In this document: positions 46,218-57,816 of the stretch, piece after piece
Layout: each line of letters begins with the position of its first letter
How positions within the stretch are numbered: the first letter of the stretch is position 1
Origin: Prostheceraeus crozeri
Lineage: Eukaryota; Platyhelminthes; Polycladida; Euryleptidae
Assembly: GCA_907163375.1 (NCBI GenBank)
Contig: CAJQUW010001728.1
Coordinates: 168,211-232,210, forward strand
Length of the DNA: 64,000 bases
Direction of reading: 5' to 3'
Notes under the pieces: generated by a model
The model's database searches: none
The model's input: the letters and a program-made list of their open reading frames with translations, nothing else
Told to the model about the DNA's origin: nothing
Program-made: the position numbers and the translations under genes

Positions 46218-49200
46218 TCTAACGTACACACTGTTGAAACTTTATTTTTAACTTGTAAACGGTTGAAACTTTATTTCTAACGTACACACTATTGAAACTT
46301 TATTTTTAATTTGTAAACTGGTGAAACTTCATTTTATTTCTAGCATACAAGCTGATAAAACTTTATTCTTAACTTGTAAACTGGTGAAACTTCATTCTAT
46401 TTCTAACATACAAACAGATAAAACTTTATTCTTAACATACGCACTATTGAAACATTAGTTTTAACTTGCAAACTATTGAAACATTATTTTTAACGTGTTA
46501 ACGATTGAAACTTTGTTTTATTTCTAACATAAAAAAAGATAAAACTTTATACTTAACTTGTAAACTGATGAAACTTCATTTTATCTCTAACATATAAACA
46601 GATAGAACTTTATTCTTAACTTGTTAAAACTGCGTTGAAACTCTTCTTATTCTCCCCAGACTTGACCTAAGATTTGAGTGTACGTCTACTCCTCGGTTGT
46701 CTCCAAATTGCATCATAGATTTTATTTCTAAACAAAATTCACACACACAACCCACACAAAAACAGTCATAACTTTTATTTCTAACGTACACACTCTTGAA
46801 ACCTATTATTTTAATCTGTAAACTGGTGAAACGATTATTTTTTCATTTACAACTAGTATGAATGCTGAGATTAACTTGCAAAAATTAGTAAATCCTACAA
46901 TCGTCCCTTTTACAAACAGATAAAACTTTTATTTCTAACGTAGACACTGTTATGAAACTTTTATTCTTAACTTGTTAAACTGGTGAAGCTTCATTTTATT
47001 TCTAAACATACAAACAGATTAAAACTTTATCTCTCATCATACGCACGAATTCAAAACATTAGTTTTTAACTTTGCAAACTATTGACTTCTAGTTATTTTT
47101 AACTTTGTTAACAGCGAGAGTTGCGCGAATACATTGCTGCCTGTTTTTAATTTCTAACATACAAAACAGAATAAGAAACTTTATATCTTTAACTTGCCAA
47201 CTGGTGCTAACTTTCTTTTTATTTCTAACATACAAAACAGATTAGAACTCTATTCTTTAACATACACACTATTGAAACTTTATTTTTAACGTGTTAACTA
47301 TTGAAACTTTATTCTTAAGTTGTAAACGGTTGAAACTTTGTTTAATTTCTAACATACAAACACATAGAACTGTATTCTTAACTTGCCAACTGGTGACACT
47401 TCATTTTATTTCTAATATATAAACAGATAGAACTTTATTCTTAACATACACACTATTGAAACTTTATTCTTAACTTGTAAACTATTGAAACTTTATTTTT
47501 AACTTGTAAACGGTTGAAACTTTGTTTTATTTCTAACATACAAACAGATAAAACTTTATTCTTAACTTGCCAACTGGTGAAACTTCATTTTATTTCTAAC
47601 ATACAAACAGATAAAACTTTATTCTTAACATACACACTATTGAAACTTTATTCTTAACTTGTAAACTATTGAAACTTTAATTTTAACTTGTAAAGGTTGA
47701 AACTTTCTTTCTAGCGTGCACATTATTGAAACTTTATTTTTAATTTGTAAACTGGTGAAACTTTATTTTATTTCTAACATACAAGCAGATAAAACTTTAT
47801 TCTTAACTTGTAAACTGGTGAAGCTTCATTTTATTTCTAACATACAAGCTGATAAAACTTTATTCTTAACTTGTAAACTGGTGAACCTTCATTTTTATCT
47901 CTCACATATAAACAGATAGAACTTTATTCTTAACATACACACTATTGAAACTTTATTTTTTACTTGTTAACGGTTAAAACTTTATTTATAACGTGCACAT
48001 TATTGAAACTTTATTTTTAACTTGTAAACTGGTGAAACTTTATTTCATTTGTGACATACAAGCAGACAAACCTTTATTCTTAACTTGTAAACTGGTGAAG
48101 CTTCATTTTATTTCTAACATACAAACAGATAAAACTTTATTCTTAACATACGCACTATTGAAACATTAGTTTTAACTTGCAAACTATTGAAACTTTATTT
48201 TTAACTTTTTAACGGTTGAAACTTTGTTTTATTTCTAACATACAAACAGATAGAACTTTATTCTTAACTTGTAAACTGTTGAAGCTTCATTCTATTTCTA
48301 AGATATAAACAGATGGAACTTTATTCTTAACTTGTAAACTGGTGAAACTTTATTTTTATTTTGTAAACGGTTGAAAATTTATTTTATTTCTAACACACAC
48401 ACCCACACAAACAGTCATAACTTTATTTCTAACGTACACACTCTTGAAACTTTATTTTAATCTGTAAACTGTTGAAACGATATTTTTCATTTACAACTAG
48501 TAGAATGCTGAGATTAACTTGCAAATTAGTAAATCCTACAATCGTCCTTTACAAACAGATAAAACTTTATTTCTAACGTAGACACTGTTGAAACTTTATT
48601 CTTAACTTGTAAACTGGTGAAGCTTCATTTTATTTCTAACATACAAACAGATAAAACTTTATTCTCATCATACGCACTATTGAAACATTAGTTTTAACTT
48701 GCAAACTATTGAAACTTTATTTTTAACTTGTTAACGGTTGGAATTTTGTTTTATTTCTAACATACAAACAGATAAAACTTTATTCTTAACTTGTAAACTG
48801 ATGAAACTTCATTTTATTTCTAACATACAAACAGATAGAACTGTATTCTTAACTTGCCAACTGGTGACACGTGTCCAGAGATAATTTTTTCTAATAATAT
48901 AAACAGTTTAGAACTTTATTCTTAAACATACACACTCGCGCAGGTGACACTTTATCTTAGATCTTACACTGTAAAACTATTGAAACTTTAATTTTAACTT
49001 GGTAAAAAGGTTGGAACTTTTTTCTAGCGTGCACATTAGTGAAACTTTATTTTTAATTTGTAAACTGGTGAAACTTTATTTTATTTCTAACATACAAGCA
49101 GATAAAACTTTATTCTTAACTTGTAAACTGGTGAAGCTTCATTTTATTTCTAACATACAAGCTGATAAAACTTTATTCTTAACTTGTAAACTGGTGAACC

Positions 49201-51680
49201 TTCATTTTTATCTCTCACATATAAACAGATAGAACTTTATTCTTAACTGCCTCATCTCTCTCTCACCACTATCTGAAACTCTCTCCTCACTAATTTGTTA
49301 CTCTGTAGAGTGCTGTTAAGAGGGTTGAAAACTTTAATTTAATAAACGTGCACATTATTGAAACTTTATTTTTAACTTGTAAACTGGTGAAACTTTATTT
49401 CATTTGTGACATACAAGCAGATAAATCTTTATTCTTAACTTGTAAACTGGTGAAGCTTCATTTTATTTCTAACATACAAACAGATGAAACTCTATTCTTG
49501 ACATACTCACTATTGAAACATTAGTTTTAACTTGCAAACTATTGAAACATGTATTTTTTTAAACCTTTTTATAAAACGGTTGAAAACTTTGTTTTATTTC
49601 TAACATACGAAACAAAGATTAGAACTTTATTCTTAACTTGTAAACTGGGTGAACGCTTCTCATTCTAATTCTAAGATATAAACAGATGGAACTTATATTC
49701 TTAACATACTCACACTATTGTTAACTTTATTCTTCAACACTTTGCAAATACTATTGAAACTTTATTTTAACTTGTAAACGGTTGAAACTTTGTTTTATTT
49801 CTAACATATAAACAGATAGAACTTTATTCTTAACTTGTAAACTGGTGAAACTTCATTCTATTTCTAACATAAAAACAGATATAACTTTATTCTTATCATA
49901 CACACCACTGAAAACATTAGTTATTAACGTGTAAACTATTGAAACTTTAGTTTAACTTGTAAACGGTTGGAATTTAGTTTTATTTCTATACATACAAAAC
50001 CAGATAGAACTTTATTCTTAACTTGTTAAACTGGTGAAAACTTTATTTTCGTATTCTAACATATAAACAGATAGAATTTTATTCTTAACATACACACTAT
50101 TGAAACATTAGTTTTAACGTGTAAACTATTGAAACTTTAGTTTAACTTGTAAACGGTTGGAATTTTGTTTTATTTCTAACATACAAACAGATAAAACTTT
50201 ATTCTTAATTTGCCAACTGGTGAAACTTCATTTTATTTCTAACATACAAACAGATAGAACTCTATTCTTAACATACACACTATTGAAACTTTATTTTTAA
50301 CGTGTTAACTATTGAAACTTTTTTGTTAACTTGTTAACGGTTGAAACTTTGTTTCAAACGTACACATTATTGAAACTTTATTTAATTTCTGACTTTTAAT
50401 TTGTAGACTGTTGAAACTTTATTTTTAACTGTTGTAGACTGTTTTTGGAAACTTTTATTTTCTAACTTGTAGACTGTTTGAAACTTTATATTCTAACTGG
50501 TAAACTGTTGAAAATGATATCTTTCATTTACAAAATAGTAGAACGCTTTGTCCAACTTGTAAAACTAGTAAATTCTTGTTTGTCATCGAATCTAAACTGT
50601 TTAAATATCTTCATCATGGAAATCAATGTTCCAACAGTCGGAATAAAAGTTTGTGATGATACACTCCTGGCAAACTAAAACTCATGAAGTAGCTTTGCTG
50701 TGATACATTTCTATCTCGGTAAACATATGGTAATGTTAAAGTGAATCCTAAAACTTTCCAGCTTATTAATTGTTTCATCGTTTGCATCCAAACGCTTTAA
50801 CTCTGTGAACAGATATCAATTTTATTTTTAATTTACACTTAGTCCTAACTTGTAAATTAGTAAATCTTGCGATCTTATTTTTACAAACAGTTACATACCT
50901 TTATTTCTAACATATACACTATTGTGAAAACTTTATTTCTAACTTGCGAAAACTCTTGAAACTTTATTTTGATATACAAATAACAACCTATACAACTTTT
51001 TTTCTAACGCATACACTATTGAAACTTTATTTCTAACTTGCAAACTCTTGAAACTATTATTTGATATACAAACAAAAGCTAAAAACTTTTTTTCTAACGC
51101 CATACACTATTGAAACTTTATTTCTAACTTGCATAACTCTTGAAACTTTTATTTTGATATACAAACGGAAACAGATAATAAAACTTTATTTCTAACGCAA
51201 TACACTATTGAAACTTTATTTTTTTTTTTTTTTTTATTCTAATTGTAAACTCTTGTTTGAAACTTTATTTTGATATACAAACAGCCTAAAACTTTATTTC
51301 TAACGTATATATACTATTGAAACTTTTATTTCTAAACTTGTAAACTCTTGAAACTTTATTTTGATTATACAGAACAGCTTAAAAACTTTATTTCTAATGT
51401 TACACACTCTTGAAACTTTATTTTTAACTTGTGTCAAACCAGCTAAAACTTTATTTCTAACGTAACACCACTATTGAAACTTTGGTTTTTAAAAACTTGT
51501 TAACTGATGAAAACCTTTCTTTTTTAAACAATACAAACAGATAACACTTTATTTCCTGACGTAGCACACTGTTGAAACTTTATTTTTTAATCTGTAAACG
51601 GTTGAAACTATATCTTTCATTTACAATATAGTAGAACGCTTAGTCCTAACTTGGTAAATCTTTTATAAACATTTCATAAT
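46218..51680. repeat. AT-rich minisatellite of the right arm, about 5.5 kb
   Basis: Reverse complement of the left array, so AATAAA lies on the minus strand. Higher-order copies include 47700-48960 repeated from about 49000, and 48480-48740 matching 46800-47110. Some copies are clean and others are full of one-base insertions and short nonsense stretches (46860-47260, 48880-49000, 49240-49340, 49540-49780, 50880-51560). Confidence 0.9.
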
Positions 51681-51949
51681 GGGTGATAATGGTAGATGAA
51701 ATAGTGTTAAATAAAATTAAGATAGCTTTACACTTTCTGATACCAAGGATCACGCAATCGGACTGCGAATCCATGTGGTTTGTAAAGAAGCTTGTTAGAC
51801 CTACGGAAGAGAGAAGTGTGTTTATGTTGCCGTGTGGCGCGTGAGTGTCCCTCCCATTTCCATTCCATTCATCAATTCGTCTCATTGATAGAGACAGGTA
51901 GAACTCATGGTTCCATCATAAACGTATGCGCAATGGAAAGTTTATAAGG

Positions 51950-52127
51950 CAGGGCCTTCGACAGTTGGCTAAATGTCGCCCTGGCGCGAATGCATACTAC
52001 GTTGAGACAGAGGCAATCACTTGCAAACATGACGCAGAGAGGTTTAACAAGATTGACCATTGCCGAATGTCCCTTGCGGTATACATAGCTACGGGTTTCA
52101 CCGCCGCCCTTTACAGGAACGCCCGTC
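51950..52127 (-). ncRNA. Candidate structured RNA module, right-arm copy 4
   Basis: Minus-strand counterpart of 39150-39325, nearly identical, including the CCT-GTAA-AGG hairpin. Confidence 0.45.
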
Positions 52128-52309
52128 GAAAGGAAGTATTACACCGCACTGCATTTGCAACGTTCAAGTTGACTGATAGCAGATTCAACTTAATGATAGT
52201 ATTCGCCAGTCCGAAGACTGCCCAGGGCAAACCGCGAGGAGGTTCTATCATGTCTTGCCCCATGGTGGTCCTTATCAGGGCCGGTGTTTGGTTCTCGGGG
52301 TTGTTCATC

Positions 52310-52645
52310 AGTCATCTTATATACAGACCCTACCGATTCTGCTGAGAGAGTCTTTGACTCTCTCCATGGCAGCAGTGTCGACTTCCATGCTAGTTTGGCA
52401 TGTGTGTGGAGGGTGGAATGTAGCTGCCATTCCATTGGATTGGGTAACTAACTTGCTGTTCATCGCATTGCCAATCCGAGTAAGATTGTTGTGGACTCTG
52501 TCTTGCTCCTCTAGTTCTAGCAAATTCATGAAATAAATTTCGCGGTGCTTAACTGCGGTCCGCGAGGAGAAGCTGGCTTGAGTGTTCGGCGGTCATACAT
52601 GATTGAATCTGAAATGGAAATGAGAGGCAGTGATTTATATACCCC
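52310..52645 (-). pseudogene. Right-arm counterpart of the short ORF and its TATA promoter
   Basis: TATATAAA (about 52633-52641, minus) and CTGCCTCTCATTTCC precede an ATG context like that at 38918, but the first part is out of frame with the rest. The longest frame (52317-52529) reads LELEEQDRVHNNLTRIGN and continues into a segment absent from the left arm (FHPPHTCQTSMEVDTAAMER). A second, noisier copy of the block lies at 53440-53950. Confidence 0.45.
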
Positions 52646-52973
52646 TCTTAATACAATGCAGCTCGATTCAAGTTGACTGATAGCAGATCCCAACTTAGTG
52701 ATATGTATTCGCCAGTCTAAAGACTGTCATCAGTCTAAAGACTTGCCCAGCGGCAAAATCGCCGTGGAGGCTCTATCATGTCTTGCCCCATAGTGGAAAC
52801 GAATTTATACGGTAGGTTGTTAGTAGATTTCAATCACTGAAAAGGGAAGATGAGAATCATTTCATTTGTACCTCATCAACGTTTATCATGGGAGCAATCA
52901 TTGAAGGACATCTAATGAATTACAATTTCACTCTACTACCATCATCATAAAGACTTAACACTTTGTCGAATGG

Positions 52974-53140
52974 CTGAAGTACTCTGACCTGGCGAGAGAA
53001 AGCGTCACGTTGAGTATGAAGTCGAATGCCCAACATGAGCAACGGGTCTCAGAGGTTTCTGTCTAACAAACGACGGAACAACCCGTGCAACACAAATTCC
53101 TCTACGGCAGTACCCGCCGTCCCGAAGGGAACGGCTCGGA
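52974..53140 (-). ncRNA. Candidate structured RNA module, right-arm copy 3
   Basis: Minus-strand counterpart of 38430-38600. It keeps the CGGC-GGGTACT-GCCG hairpin and the TTCG loop, with an extra base in the stem (GGGAACGG in plus orientation). Confidence 0.4.
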
Positions 53141-54060
53141 GCATAAGGGAGGTAATTACAGGGCGATGATGTGCTTTATGAGCAGAAGTGGAATCTCTTG
53201 ATAGCAAGAGACTATTCAAACTAGAATAGCAAGTCAAAACAATCTGATAGCAGGACAAATGTTTAGTCCGTAGATGTAAAGGACGATTGAAGCAATGGTG
53301 AAACCTGTTTTTTGTGATCTGTGTTGAAGTCAGGACTCGTGGGACGATATTGACGAATGAAGACCTTTTTGAAAATACATGCCCATAATAAATTGTTTTT
53401 CAACCGCCCTGCCCTTTACTGAAACGTCCGTCGAAAGGAAAAAGTATTACACCGAACTTCATTTGCAACGTTCAAGTTGAAACTTGATAGCAGATTCCAA
53501 CTTAATGATAGTATTACGCCAGTCTGAAGACTTGCCCAGAAGGCAAACCGCGAGGAGGTTCTAATCAAATCTGTGCCCCATGGTTGGCCCTTATCAGGGC
53601 CGGTGGTTTCGTTTCTCGGGGGTCGTCATCAGATCATCTTACAGCCTACCGATTCTTGCTGAGAGAGTCTTTGGTTCTCATCCATGGTAGCAGTGTTCGA
53701 CTTTCCACCGCTAGTTTGGTATGTGAGTGGAGGGTGAGGAATGTAGCGGCCATTCCAATTGGATTGGCAACACTTGCTGTCATCGGAATTGCCAATCCGA
53801 TAGCAAGATTGTTGTCGGGACTCTTGTCTTGCTCCTCTAGTCTAACAAATTCATGAAATAAATTTCGCAGGCCTTAAACTGCGGTCTACGAGGAGAGCTG
53901 GCTTGAGTGGTTCGGCGTCTATCATGTATCTGAGATTTTCTCCGTTAACTGTAAGATAATGAAATTTGTATAAGTTTGGAATCATGTAGTTTACAGCCTA
54001 AAAGATTACACTTAGTGAGGAATGATAGATTGAGTGTAGTGAAGTGCACTCACTGGTGTT

Positions 54061-54110
54061 GCGGGGGGGGGAGGGGGGGGGGTGGGGGGCGGGGGGGGCA
54101 GGGGGGTTGT

Positions 54111-54142
<32 letters not shown>

Positions 54143-54201
54143 GGGGGGGGGGGGGGTGCGGGGGGGGGGGGGGAGGGGGGCCAGGGGGGGGGGGGGGGGG
54201 T
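54061..54201 (+). other. Poly-G tract of about 140 bases, probably an artefact
   Basis: An almost pure G run with scattered A, T and C sits where the left arm (about 38230-38260) has ordinary sequence, GACGGGATCCAGTG. Neighbouring bases match the left arm on both sides. Such a tract is not tandemly structured and lies in a part of the arm already rich in one-base insertions. Confidence 0.7.
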
Positions 54202-54524
54202 GTACCCGAAGCCTGTAAACTGAAGCATTTTGTGTTACTCAGGGAAGTGAGAGATCTTCCCCGATACCACGCTATTTACAGCTTAAGACAACATCATTGT
54301 CACTGCCCCGAAGTGAACAGCAACGCCGAGTCAAAGGTAGTGAACATAGCTGGGATCTAACCCCTCAAGGCTGCCCATAGACTAGATTAAATTGACATCT
54401 GATAGCAGATTTGAAACTCACATAACTTGAAAACCTTGAGGAAACATCCAAGTTATTGCTTTGATCAGCTTGATAGCAAGCCGTAGAGAGCTTGATTCAC
54501 CAGCGTTTTTGCAATGGAGAAAGT

Positions 54525-54712
54525 TTAGAGCCACCCATGACAAATAGCTAAAGACTCAACCGATTGGCGTTCAAAAAAGTGGCTACGTTGAGAACTGTGT
54601 CAAATGCCAACATGAGACATGAGTTATCCCAGCGGTTACGGTCTAAACAATGACACACTCCTTGCCAACACTTACCACTACGGCAATCGTCCGCCGTCCC
54701 GAAGGAACACCC
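54525..54712 (-). ncRNA. Candidate structured RNA module, right-arm copy 2
   Basis: Minus-strand counterpart of the 37711 module. Both leading hairpins are kept; the rest shows extra bases. Confidence 0.4.
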
Positions 54713-54899
54713 TGCAGTGGAATATTACAGCAAAACTCTCCGTGTCCCTTGCTCGCTATCAGTGAAAAGAGCCGCTTATAACCTGAGAAGGCTGGCTCAT
54801 ACATGAAACCCCTGTAGAGGTTGGTAAGAGTGGACAGACTTTTTGACACATGATAGCAATCCGTAGAGATCTTGATCACCACGTTTTGCAATGGAGATA

Positions 54900-55093
54900 G
54901 TTTTAGAGGCCACCCATGAATAAGATATCTAAGACTCAACCGATTGGCGTTCAAAGTGCTACGTTGAGAGCTGTGGTCAAATGGCCAACATAGACATGAG
55001 TTGACCCAGCGTTACTGTCTAAAAACTTATGACACACACTCACCTAGGCCACAATTATCACTACGGCATCGTCCGCCGTCCCGAAGGAACACC
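54900..55093 (-). ncRNA. Candidate structured RNA module, right-arm copy 1
   Basis: Minus-strand counterpart of the 37340 module with both leading hairpins kept. Confidence 0.4.
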
Positions 55094-55544
55094 CTGTCAG
55101 TGGAATATTACAGCAAAACTCTCCGTGTCTTGCTCGCTTTCAGTGAAAAGCCGCTTATACCATGAGAAGACTGGCTCAGACATCATTAAAAAATGCTTTC
55201 ATTGACTTCAGCAGGGTCGAAAACCCAAGAAAACCTCCAAAACTAGTGAATTTAAATTTTTCAACTTTTTAGCACTACTTATGAAATTTTATAAGTTGTC
55301 GATCACTTAGGGCAGGTCAATAGCGACCGAACCTTTTTTGAATCAAGTCAAAGGACTTGTAGAAGAAAAGTTACAAGCCTTTAAAGTTTTGGAGTCTTTT
55401 ATGGCCTGGAGACGAAGGCCATCTCCTGGCTAACCTCTAAGTCTGACGCCTTGGCTGATATCAGCAATGAAATTTTCTAAGTCGGTTTCTTTCAGAAACC
55501 CGGAATTTGGAATGTCCGAAGCTATCATCGGAGCTCAGAGAGAC

Positions 55545-55640
55545 GACCCACCTCTGATAATCGCTCTCGTCCTAATGACAAGTCTCTCTCGGTTTCCAGC
55601 TTATATAGTGTGTGGCGATCAGCTGATGACGTAATATCCA
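55545..55640 (-). promoter_or_regulatory. Right-arm counterpart of the TATA/initiator promoter
   Basis: The minus strand reads TTACGTCATCAGCTGAT, then CTATATAAGC (about 55597-55606), then ACTTGTCATTAGGACGAGAG. The TATA box, upstream sites and initiator are kept. The donor reads GGTGGGT where the left arm has GGTAAGT, and the leader differs by a few bases. The TCCGA/TCGGA and GTTTC/GAAAC hairpins downstream are kept. Confidence 0.55.
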
Positions 55641-55689
55641 TCATCCAGACACTTAAAAAACGCTTCATCGCCGATTCTATAGGACTGAT

Positions 55690-56310
55690 TAGCTGAAATA
55701 TAACATATCAATGTAGAATTGGACGCTGAATCCGAATCTGGCCTCCGTTTTCCCATCCGATGCTTCATTTTGGCTCTACAGCCCACAGCCATCGCGAAAA
55801 TTCTAACTCGTTTTTTCGAAAAAATTTTGTGAACAAAAATTTTTTCTCTCCGATTGACTTGAAACTCACCATGTTGATAGAGAATTTCATGCTGATTCCA
55901 AATCTGAAAAATCCGTTTTCCCATCCGATGCTTCGTTTTGACGCTACAGCTCAAAACGTCCCAAATTCACTCGTTTTTCAACCATCACCCCAAAATCTTA
56001 AAAGATGGCGTCTCACATCTAACGAAGAAGATATGAAACAATCCGTTTGTTTCACTGAATTGTCTCACTCTTAGCTTTCAAACGAGCATGGCACGACAAA
56101 ATCCGTCCAACAGGAAGCCAAGATGGAAGTCGGTATGCGAGGGGGGGGGGACGCACGAAAATGTTATACTCTCCGACTGCGGTGTCAAATTTCCCCCCTA
56201 CCGATAGCAGAAATTCACGCTGAAACAACCGGAATCTGCTCCGTTTTTCCCATCTGAATGCTTCTGTTTTTGGTGCTAAGACCAAAACGTCCAAAAATCC
56301 TAACATCTGC
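55690..56310. repeat. Outer tandem block of the right arm
   Basis: Reverse complement of the 150- and 185-bp subunits of the left arm, in fewer copies. Homology ends in CCAAAAATCCTAAC near 56305, directly before pogo-type coding sequence. Confidence 0.8.
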
Positions 56311-56320
56311 GTTTTCGATT

Positions 56321-56965
56321 AGCTACATCAATTTCGTCGAAGGTCTTCGAAAAAACTATGCTTATCGTGACTCTGCTATCAGTGCAGCGGACGAAACCGC
56401 TGTTTGGATTGATCCACTGCAGGATTTTACGATTGACAAAATTGGATCAAAGACGATTAGCCTTTTCGCAACTGGTTATCAAAAGGCTAAGTTCACCGCT
56501 ACTCTTGCAGCGATGGCTGATGGCAAGAAATTACCTCCCTTTATTGTTCTCAAAGGGAAAATCATGCCTCCAGAATTGAAAGATTTTCGAGGAGCAGTAG
56601 TAAAAATGACCAGCAACGGTTGGATGAACGAAGAAACAACAATTCTGTGGCTAAACGAAGTGTGGGGCTCATTCGCCTTTGGTCGAAGGCTTTTGGCATG
56701 GGATGCATTCCGATGCCACAAAACACGGTCAGTGAAGTCGCGACTAAGCAAAACTCGGACAGATGTGGCCATGATTCCTGGCGGCTGCACTGGTCTTTTA
56801 CAGGCTCCAGACGTGTCTTGGAACAAACCGTTTGAGGCTCACTATACAGCACTTTACGAAGAGTGGGCCAGTTCAGTTGGCTGTTCGGCTGAAAAACGGA
56901 CGAAGTCTGGCAATCCACGTCCACCACCCAAGCTGCTCCTCTGTCTAATTATAGACATGATTAAT
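56321..56965 (+). pseudogene. pogo/Tigger-type transposase, catalytic domain only
   Basis: An open frame shows the DDE_1 domain in order: YINFVEGLRKNY, AADETAVWID with the first Asp, IGSKTISLFATGYQKAKFT, ADGKKLPPFIVLKGK, LAWDAFRCHKT with the second Asp, and IPGGCTGLLQAPDVSWNKPF with the third, 35 residues after the second. All three catalytic residues are in frame. The N-terminal CENP-B-like DNA-binding half is missing, because the homology starts right at the edge of the giant inverted repeat. After GNPRPPP the similarity fades although the frame runs on to 57094. It is a truncated transposon gene; domestication cannot be excluded but nothing supports it. Confidence 0.75.
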
Positions 56966-56969
56966 AACA

Positions 56970-57245
56970 CTATATACATGTACGAATCAATAATATTCAC
57001 TAAAGTTTTTCGAAGATTGTTTTTCTGTAAATGCTTCAGTACAAACCTTTTTGAATGCCGCGCGGTATGCGGGTATGAATTACCGAGTATCATATAATAA
57101 AAAAATTGTTATTGGAGAATGTCAGATGTTTTCTTTTTTCTTTTGAATTTATATCGGTCATCGGGTAACTACGGGCAAATGTCATAAATTATAGGTTGTT
57201 ATTCTGTAAGGTACACTTCCACACATTATCCGCGTTTAGTAGTTT
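56970..57245. other. Flank of the pogo fragment
   Basis: AT-rich, no transposon end recognised. Confidence 0.4.
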
Positions 57246-57392
57246 GATTAATTTTGGAATACCAAGTAGAACGGATGTAATTTGCTGTATTTTTTATACA
57301 AGTTCCTTTTATTGCGGTAATCCCTACGCGATCGCCATTATCAAGATGGAATGCAAAGTAGATCTATTCTACTTGGCATTCCAAAACTAATC
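57246..57392. mobile_element. 147-bp foldback MITE
   Basis: GATTAATTTTGGAATACCAAGTAGAA and its inverted partner at 57366-57392 pair over about 26 bases with few mismatches around a 93-base centre. No coding content. The superfamily cannot be told. Confidence 0.65.
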
Positions 57393-57816
57393 GAATATAA
57401 ATGATGAGTGAAAATTAGAAAGGTACTGCTACAGTTGAATTGGGACCTACAAATAAGCATTGTGCGAAATTCTGCTCTGGTGTCTATTAGGTCTACGATA
57501 AATTTAACATGCTTGACAACATCTGCAAAGATCTTTAACAAGATTGAATTAACTTTTATTTAGCACATATAACGTGTCCCAAAAGTCGCTAAAATACTCT
57601 AATTGTAGATTGCAGCTCTCCTATTATACCAATTAGTCTGAGAGTTTTGCAGTAGAAAATGCACATCATTTTTGAATCATTTGGAGGCGATGGATAAATG
57701 ATCCAAATGCCTTCTTTACATCACGAATGATCCTGGCTTTCAGGTTGACTGTTGTCAGCGATTGTCCTAGGGCAATAATCATGTGCATCACCAGCATATG
57801 TAGGTATCTATCGCCG

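Larger units (their letters stand above)
54470..55190. repeat. Duplicated block, right-arm counterpart, with two hairpin modules
   Basis: Reverse complement of 37245-37955. CGTCCGCCGTCCCGAAGG, the hairpin region, occurs near 54687 and 55070. The copy around 54470-54830 carries several length differences from the left arm. Confidence 0.85.
34755..56310. repeat. Giant inverted repeat, arms about 11.4 and 10.2 kb, no spacer
   Basis: Blocks occur in mirror order around 46117/46118. Outer tandem block at 35120-36720 against 55690-56310; promoter with leader at 36801-36882 against 55545-55640; duplicated module at 37245-37955 against 54470-55190; second promoter and ORF at 38879-39160 against 52310-52645; AT minisatellite at 39560-46017 against 46218-51680. 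The arms differ by indels, by duplication of the ORF block in the right arm, and by a 200-bp segment present on the right (52220-52480) but missing on the left near 39052. I recognise no known element. Foldback transposons also have long inverted repeats built of tandem repeats, but no transposase or target duplication is seen. Confidence 0.85.

Noticed and set aside
47716-49232. Frames reading LFLTCKLVKLHF-type repeats
   Set aside because: Translations of the AT minisatellite; low complexity, and interrupted wherever units vary.
53976-54360. Glycine-rich and proline-rich frames
   Set aside because: They only translate the poly-G tract.
34755-56310. Histone or rRNA gene cluster as the explanation for TATA-bearing repeats
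   Set aside because: No histone or rRNA sequence is present; the only ORF is short and unknown.
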